Origin: CAVOOW01 sp963697675
Lineage (GTDB): Bacteria > Actinomycetota > Actinomycetes > JACCUZ01
Assembly: GCA_963697675.1 (NCBI GenBank)
Contig: CAVOOW010000009.1
Location: forward strand, 124,001-188,000
Length of the DNA: 64,000 nt
Reading direction: 5' to 3'
This document shows, in pieces, positions 59,712 through 64,000 of this stretch (the stretch's first letter is position 1; each line of letters starts with the position of its first letter). The notes beneath the pieces were generated by a model that saw only the letters and a program-made list of their open reading frames with translations, ran no database searches and was not told where the DNA came from. The translations under genes were made by a program, and so were the position numbers.

Positions 59712-60869
59712 TCAGCGCCCCGCCGGGGTGAGTCCCAACGACCGGCCGACGAGGCTGCTCGCCCGGGTCCCGAGCTTTGCCGCCACCGCGTCGAGGGCGA
59801 CGGCGGCGGGGGAGGTGGGGTCGTCGAGCACGAGCGGCCGGCCCGTGTCGCCGCTCTCGCGCAGCCGCAGGTCGAGGGGGATCTGTCCGAGCAGGGGCAC
59901 CGGTGCGCCGATCGCCGTCGTGAGCCCGTCGGCGACCTGCTGGCCGCCACCGCTGCCGAACACCTCGACGCGCTCGTCGCAGTGCGGGCACGGCAGCCAG
60001 GACATGTTCTCGATGACCCCGGCGATCTGCTGGTGGGTCTGCAGGGCGATGGTCCCGGCGCGCTCCGCAACCTCCGCTGCGGCCTGCTGGGGGGTCGTCA
60101 CGACGAGCAGCTGGGCCGGCGGGACGAGCTGGGCCACCGAGATGGCGATGTCACCGGTGCCGGGCGGCAGGTCCATCAGCAGCACGTCGAGGTCGCCCCA
60201 GTAGACGTCGGACAGGAACTGCTGCAGCGCGCGGTGCAGCATCGGCCCGCGCCAGACGACCGGTTGGTTGTTGGCCACGAACATGCCGATCGAGATGACC
60301 TTCACGTCGTGTGCGACCGGCGGCAGGATCATCTCCTCGACCTGGGTGGGCCGGCCGGTCACGCCGAGCATCCGCGGGATCGAGTGGCCATAGATGTCGG
60401 CGTCCACGAGGCCGACCGACAGCCCGCGCTTGGCCATCGCGGCCGCGAGGTTGACGGTCACCGACGACTTGCCGACGCCGCCCTTGCCGGAGGCGACGGC
60501 GTAGACGCGGGTCAGCGAGCTGGGCTTGGCGAACGGGATCTCCTTCTCGACGACCCCGCTCTCGGCGCGCAGGTTGGTCTGCAGCTGCTGACGCTGCTCG
60601 GCCGACATCACGTCGAGAACGACGTCCACCGACGTCACACCGGTCACTTCTGTGACAGCGGCCGTGACCTCCCGCGTGATCTGGTCACGCATCGGGCATC
60701 CCGCGACGGTGAGATAGATGCTGACCCGAACGTCACCCGCCGGGCCGATCTCGATGGACTTGACCATGCCCAGATCGGTGATCGGACGGCGGATCTCGGG
60801 GTCGTTGACGGTTGCGAGCGCCGTCTGGACTGAGTCGTTCGTTGGGCCGGTCGTGGGCAGCGGGGACAT
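59712..60869 (-). CDS. mrp: Mrp/NBP35-type iron-sulfur cluster carrier ATPase
   Basis: A 385-residue P-loop ATPase. N-terminal MIP18/DUF59 domain (VNDPEIRRPITDLGMV; AGCPMRDQI), then deviant Walker A SGKGGVGKSS, LVDADIYGHSIP, LLMDLPPGTGD, and the CxxC (CPHC) cluster-binding motif near residue 295. It transfers [4Fe-4S] clusters to apoproteins. It starts at ATG 60869, with TAGCAT ending 7 bases upstream (leaderless). It is convergent with tatB, as Rv1229c is near that cluster. Intact. Confidence 0.94.
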   Translation of the reverse strand: MSPLPTTGPTNDSVQTALATVNDPEIRRPITDLGMVKSIEIGPAGDVRVSIYLTVAGCPMRDQITREVTAAVTEVTGVTSVDVVLDVMSAEQRQQLQTNLRAESGVVEKEIPFAKPSSLTRVYAVASGKGGVGKSSVTVNLAAAMAKRGLSVGLVDADIYGHSIPRMLGVTGRPTQVEEMILPPVAHDVKVISIGMFVANNQPVVWRGPMLHRALQQFLSDVYWGDLDVLLMDLPPGTGDIAISVAQLVPPAQLLVVTTPQQAAAEVAERAGTIALQTHQQIAGVIENMSWLPCPHCDERVEVFGSGGGQQVADGLTTAIGAPVPLLGQIPLDLRLRESGDTGRPLVLDDPTSPAAVALDAVAAKLGTRASSLVGRSLGLTPAGR

Positions 60870-60876
60870 GCCCTCG

Positions 60877-60882
60877 ATGCTA
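60877..60882 (-). promoter_or_regulatory. Predicted leaderless -10 box of mrp
   Basis: TAGCAT on the minus strand ends 7 bases before ATG 60869. No ribosome-binding site is visible. Confidence 0.45.
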
Positions 60883-60924
60883 CGTGCTCGCGGCATGTGC
60901 TCGAACGGTGACGAGAAGGCGCCG

Positions 60925-60930
60925 TACGAT
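60925..60930 (+). promoter_or_regulatory. Predicted leaderless -10 box of the MarR gene
   Basis: TACGAT ends 6 bases before ATG 60937, with TCGAAC as a possible -35 element 18 bases upstream. It is divergent from the mrp box 43 bases away. Confidence 0.5.
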
Positions 60931-60936
60931 CCAGGC

Positions 60937-61440
60937 ATGACTGGTCTGGGGCGACTCACCGACGAACAGCTCAGGGCGTGGCGGAACTTCCTCCAGGCGC
61001 ATGCGGTGCTGGTGCGCCGGCTCGAGGCGGATCTGCTCGCCGAGCACCAGCTGCCGCTCGCGTCCTATGACGTGCTGGTGCAGCTCGTCGAGGCACCCGA
61101 GCGGCGGCTGCGCATGACCGAGCTGGCGCAGCGGGTGCTCATCTCGCGCAGCGGTCTGACCCGGTTGGTCGACCGGCTGGAGCGCGAGGGGCTCGTGCGG
61201 CGGGAGGCGTGTGACGACGACGCGCGCGGCTTGTTCGCGGTGCTCACCGAGGCCGGCTTCCAGCGGCTGCGGCGCGCCTCTCCGACTCATCTGCGTGGCG
61301 TCGCGAGCTATGCCATCGACCGGCTCGACGACGAGCAGGTCGAGGCGCTCGCGGAGATCTGCGCCCTCCTGCTGGACAGCGGCGCGGTGGTGCCGGCTGC
61401 CCGAGACGGCGCCGAGCTGCCGGTCGGCCACCCCGCCTGA
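60937..61440 (+). CDS. MarR-family transcriptional regulator
   Basis: A 167-residue winged-helix repressor. The helical dimer region (LTDEQLRAWRNFLQAHAVLVRRLEADLL), the DNA-binding PLASYDVLVQLVEAPERRLRMTELAQRVLISRSGLTRLVDRLEREGLVRREAC and the wing DDDARGLFAVLTEAG are complete. It would bind a small ligand and repress a neighbouring or distant gene; the target is unknown. ATG 60937 is chosen because the -10 TACGAT sits 6 bases before it and no ribosome-binding site exists. It is divergent from mrp. Intact. Confidence 0.92.
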   Translation: MTGLGRLTDEQLRAWRNFLQAHAVLVRRLEADLLAEHQLPLASYDVLVQLVEAPERRLRMTELAQRVLISRSGLTRLVDRLEREGLVRREACDDDARGLFAVLTEAGFQRLRRASPTHLRGVASYAIDRLDDEQVEALAEICALLLDSGAVVPAARDGAELPVGHPA

Positions 61441-61441
61441 C

Positions 61442-61954
61442 TCAGCGGGGCTCGCCCTCGGTCCCGCTCTGGTGGGCCTCGAGGTCCTCGAGCATCTGGC
61501 GCAGCTCTGAACGCAGGAAGTCGCGCGTGGCGACGTCGCCGACGGCGATGCGGAGAGCGGCGAGCTCGCGGGTGAGGTAGTCGGTGTCGGCGATGTTGCG
61601 CTCGGCACGCCCGCGGTCCTGCTCGTACTGCACGCGGTCGCGGTCTGCCTGCCGGTTCTGGGCGAGCAGGATCAACGGCGCGGCGTACGAGGCCTGCAGC
61701 GACAGGATGAGGGTGAGGAAGACGAACGGGTAGTCGTCGAAGATGAACTCGTTGGCGAGCACGTTCCAGATCAGCCAGAGGACGACGAAGACCGTCATGT
61801 AGACCAGGAATCGGCCCGTGCCGATGAACCGGGCGATCCGCTCGCTCAGCCGGCCGAACGCGTCGGGGTCGTAGGACGGGGTCGGCACCAGCGCCCGGCG
61901 CACCTCGCGCGGCTGGTCGAGACGCGTGCTGTGGTGGCGCCGCTCACGGGCCAT
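61442..61954 (-). CDS. DUF1003 membrane protein
   Basis: A 170-residue membrane protein with a cytosolic N-terminus (~1-45), two close membrane helices (about 47-67: FLVYMTVFVVLWLIWNVLA; and 74-92: YPFVFLTLILSLQASYAAPLI split) and a charged, probably coiled-coil C-terminal half (RVQYEQDRGRAERNIADTD). This is the DUF1003 family, whose function is unknown. The start ATG 61954 overlaps the end of the MgtE_N gene by 11 bases, suggesting translational coupling. The pair corresponds to Rv1231c-Rv1232c. Confidence 0.9.
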   Translation of the reverse strand: MARERRHHSTRLDQPREVRRALVPTPSYDPDAFGRLSERIARFIGTGRFLVYMTVFVVLWLIWNVLANEFIFDDYPFVFLTLILSLQASYAAPLILLAQNRQADRDRVQYEQDRGRAERNIADTDYLTRELAALRIAVGDVATRDFLRSELRQMLEDLEAHQSGTEGEPR

Positions 61955-63239
61955 CGGGTGCACCTGCCTCGCCGACCTCGATGGTCTCCAGTGCGCCGCG
62001 ATCCCGGTCGCGCCAGTCCTCGGGCAGGAGGTGGTCCAGCACGTCGTCGACGGTGACGGCGCCGAGAAGGTGATCGTTCTCGTCGACGATGGGCACGGCG
62101 ACGAGGTTGTACGTGGCCAGGTAGTGCGTGAGCTCGTTGAGCGTGACGTGCGGTTGCAGGGGCTCGATCGTGGAGTCGACGACTCCGCTGACCAGCGCCG
62201 AGGGCTGCTCCCGAAGCAGCCGCTGGATGTGGGCGATGCCGATGAACTTGCCGGTCGGGGTCTCCATCGGCGGCCGGCAGACGTAGACCTGGGCGGCCAG
62301 TGCTGGGGACAGCTCAGGCGCGCGGACGCGCGCCAGCGCCTCGGCGACCGTCGCGTCGGGCGGCAGGATGATCGGCTCGGTCGTCATCATGCCGCCGGCC
62401 GTGTCGTCGGTGTAGGCGAGCAACCGACGCAGGGGGGCGGACTCGTCGGGCTCCATCAGCAGCAGGAACTTCTCGGCCTCGTGCAGCGGCAGCTCCGACA
62501 GGAGGTCGGCCGCGTCGTCGGGCTGCATGGCCTCGAGCACGTCGGCCGCGCGCTCATCCGCGAGCTTGCCCAGGATCTCCACCTGGTCGTCCTCGGGCAG
62601 CTCTTCCAGGACGTCGGCGAGTGTCTCGTCGTCGAGCGCGGCGGCGACCTCGAGCCGGCGTTTCGGGGAGAGCTCGTGCAGCAGGGTCGCAAGGTCCGCG
62701 GCGTTCATCTTCTCGAACGTCGCGAGCAGGTTGGCCGCTCCCTGGCCTTCCTCCGCGAGGGCGAAGCCGGTCACGGCATCCCAGTGGACCGTCATCGCCT
62801 CGCCACGGCGGCGGATCCCCCTGCCCTTGCCCGGGCGACGCACGAAGACCCTCGTCACCGCCCAGTCACGGTTGCGCTGCTGATCCATGGCGACGTCCTC
62901 GACCGTCACCGGTGATCCGTCCTCGACGAGCGACACCGTGCGGTCGAGCAGCTCCGCGAGCACCAGGGTCTCGGTCGCGCGTTGCTCGAAGCGACGCATG
63001 TTGACCAGGCCGGTCGTGATCACGTGGCCGGCGTCGATGGACGTCACGCGGGTCATCGGCAGGAAGATGCGGCGCCGACCCGGCACCTCGACGACGAGAC
63101 CCAGCACGCGTGGCGCCTCACGCCCGATCCGCAGCGTGACGACGACGTCGCGCACCCGGCCCACCTGGTCTCCGATCGGGTCGAAGACTGCGGTGTCTGC
63201 CAGGCGTGCGATGAAGACTCTTGTCTGTGCGCCGCTCAC
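61944..63239 (-). CDS. MgtE N-terminal/CBS-domain protein with PRC-barrel, without transporter helices
   Basis: A 431-residue cytosolic protein (like Rv1232c). An N-terminal PRC-barrel-like region (about 1-150) is followed by MgtE_N superhelix repeats (KMNAADLATLLHEL, LDDETLADVLEELPEDD, ADERAADVLEAMQPDDAADLLSELP) and two CBS motifs (TTEPIILPPDATVAEAL; VVDSTIEPLQPHVTLNELTHYLATYNLVAVPIVDENDHLLG). The membrane channel of MgtE is absent, so it is a magnesium or nucleotide sensor rather than a transporter. TAGCCT lies 8 bases before GTG 63239. It is translationally linked to the DUF1003 gene, which could be its membrane partner. Confidence 0.92.
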   Translation of the reverse strand: MSGAQTRVFIARLADTAVFDPIGDQVGRVRDVVVTLRIGREAPRVLGLVVEVPGRRRIFLPMTRVTSIDAGHVITTGLVNMRRFEQRATETLVLAELLDRTVSLVEDGSPVTVEDVAMDQQRNRDWAVTRVFVRRPGKGRGIRRRGEAMTVHWDAVTGFALAEEGQGAANLLATFEKMNAADLATLLHELSPKRRLEVAAALDDETLADVLEELPEDDQVEILGKLADERAADVLEAMQPDDAADLLSELPLHEAEKFLLLMEPDESAPLRRLLAYTDDTAGGMMTTEPIILPPDATVAEALARVRAPELSPALAAQVYVCRPPMETPTGKFIGIAHIQRLLREQPSALVSGVVDSTIEPLQPHVTLNELTHYLATYNLVAVPIVDENDHLLGAVTVDDVLDHLLPEDWRDRDRGALETIEVGEAGAPDGP

Positions 63240-63250
63240 GATGCCTCAGG

Positions 63251-63871
63251 CTAGCGGCGTCGACGCGCTCGACGGCCGATCGTGAACGGGAGTCGCCCGC
63301 GCGTCGTGGCAGGGGAGGTGGGCGGTTCGGCGCGTCGCGAGCCGGACGGCATGTGCGTAGGTGACTCCACCAGCTCTCCGGTGGGCACGATGCGGGTGAT
63401 CACCGACTCGCGCCGCCAGCGGTCGGGCTGTGCCTCTCCGTCGGGTGCGTTGAGGCGTTTGGCGTGCAGCTCGGTCGCGGCCGGCAGCCACGCCTCGTCG
63501 TCCGGAGCGATGGTCTCGGCGTGGCCGATCCAGGTGACCAGCCGCCCCCACGTGTCCTTGCTGCGCAGCGTCACCAGGATGCGCCGGTCGGCGTCCAGGA
63601 GGTCGAGCACCGGCATCTTCTGTTCCAGGCCGCCGCTGACCACGAGCGCGGCGCCGTCCACCCAGACGTGCCAGGCGGCGTACGCGCGACCTCCAGGCTC
63701 GGCAGCCAGCCAGAGCATCGCCGACTTCTTGCCGGCCTCCTCGAGAAGCGCGCGGGCTCTGGCGACATCGCGATCGAGCGTGGCGCCGCTCGCCGGCGGG
63801 ACATCGGTCGCGGTGCGATCGAGCGTGGCAGGCTCGGCGGCACCGGCTTCTGGTTCGGAGGGCGCTGTCAC
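63251..63871 (-). CDS. Pyridoxamine 5'-phosphate oxidase-fold (FMN-binding) protein
   Basis: A 206-residue protein with a PPOX-like split barrel. The first ~40 residues repeat a short unit (ATLDRTATDVPP, ATLDRDVARAR). AMLWLAAEPGGRAYAAWHVWVDGAALVVSGGLEQKMPVLDLL and VTLRSKDTWGRLVTWIG form the barrel; a basic tail ends RRARRRR. It is not the full PdxH and resembles actinobacterial proteins of unknown substrate, possibly flavin or F420 dependent. The GTG start at 63871 fits family length better than 63913. It is upstream of the MgtE_N gene by 11 bases on the same strand. Confidence 0.8.
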   Translation of the reverse strand: MTAPSEPEAGAAEPATLDRTATDVPPASGATLDRDVARARALLEEAGKKSAMLWLAAEPGGRAYAAWHVWVDGAALVVSGGLEQKMPVLDLLDADRRILVTLRSKDTWGRLVTWIGHAETIAPDDEAWLPAATELHAKRLNAPDGEAQPDRWRRESVITRIVPTGELVESPTHMPSGSRRAEPPTSPATTRGRLPFTIGRRARRRR

Positions 63872-63904
63872 GGTCTGAGGGTGCCACAGCCGACAATGGC
63901 CCGC

Positions 63905-64000
63905 GTGCAGCAACCGGGGACGTCCGACGGCGGCGTGAGCCGTCGGCCGAGCGCGATCGCTGTTCCGCCTCGTGCGGACATGGTGCTGTTGCCCATCGCG
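63905..64000 (+). CDS. Possible start of a gene running off the window
   Basis: GTG 63905 opens 32 codons to the window edge without a stop (MQQPGTSDGGVSRRPSAIAV then PPRADMVLLPIA). The frame has typical GC3 and is divergent from the PPOX-fold gene. No domain can be recognised from so short a piece. Confidence 0.35.
   Translation, partial: MQQPGTSDGGVSRRPSAIAVPPRADMVLLPIA

Overview
The window is 64 kb of high-GC chromosomal DNA from a Gram-positive actinomycete. Markers are mycothiol biosynthesis (MshB), a DUF3117 protein, an Sdh1-type succinate dehydrogenase, F420-type LLM oxidoreductase, MgtE_N/CBS and DUF1003 neighbours, many GTG starts and several promoters that look leaderless. Gene order from about 37 kb to 63 kb follows, with gaps, blocks I know from Mycobacterium tuberculosis: fdxC-aminotransferase; dapD/dapE-LOG-folP2-DivIVA-like-tagA-DUF3117; methyltransferase/sigE-rseA-htrA-tatB/mrp/MgtE_N. 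Chemotaxis genes and the absence of mycolic-acid genes point away from Mycobacteriales; Nocardioidaceae or a relative is a guess, not a demonstration. No rRNA, tRNA, phage, transposase or CRISPR array is visible.

Layout. 0-9.2 kb: FHA/zinc-ribbon protein, LLM oxidoreductase, beta-helix protein, lipoprotein esterase, nitronate monooxygenase, and an HD-GYP phosphodiesterase fused through a second membrane segment to an ice-binding-type DUF3494 domain. 9.8-15 kb: pterin dehydratase, Nudix hydrolase, sdhC-A-B, in which SdhB carries a TPR-like tail. 15-24 kb: TypA and a five-gene oligopeptide-type ABC importer. 24-27 kb: divergent dipeptidyl peptidase and mshB. 27-35 kb: FtsH-like protease, small membrane protein and a compact chemosensory set (CheW, MCP, CheA-REC, REC-GAF). 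35-43.8 kb: flavin reductase, acetyltransferase, then lysine/DAP biosynthesis (ferredoxin, dapC, dapD, a VOC-dapE fusion) interrupted by two paralogous M15-like peptidase genes. 43.8-54.6 kb: ECF sigma factor with membrane partner, VOC proteins, two LOG proteins, folP2-like, DivIVA-like, SRPBCC, tagI, enoyl-CoA hydratase, PaaX, DUF3117, leucyl aminopeptidase. 54.7-64 kb: envelope-stress cluster (sigE, rseA-like anti-sigma, rseB-like, htrA, tatB), then mrp, marR, DUF1003, MgtE_N/CBS and a PPOX-fold protein.

Two features need attention. First, at least 20 otherwise well-preserved genes carry single-base frameshifts, nearly all an extra G or C (for example GG read as GGG). These look like sequencing or assembly errors, so the affected genes are annotated as real genes across the shift. 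Second, gaps between genes, mainly between convergent ones, hold three families of palindromic elements: about 90-nt hairpins with GACCACGTT ends and a GGCGTGCAGGC loop, 44-49-nt AGCGAC...GTCGCT palindromes, and 11 copies of a TTCGAAGTCGATCATGCA element that clusters around the duplicated peptidase genes. They are the strongest candidate for something not described.
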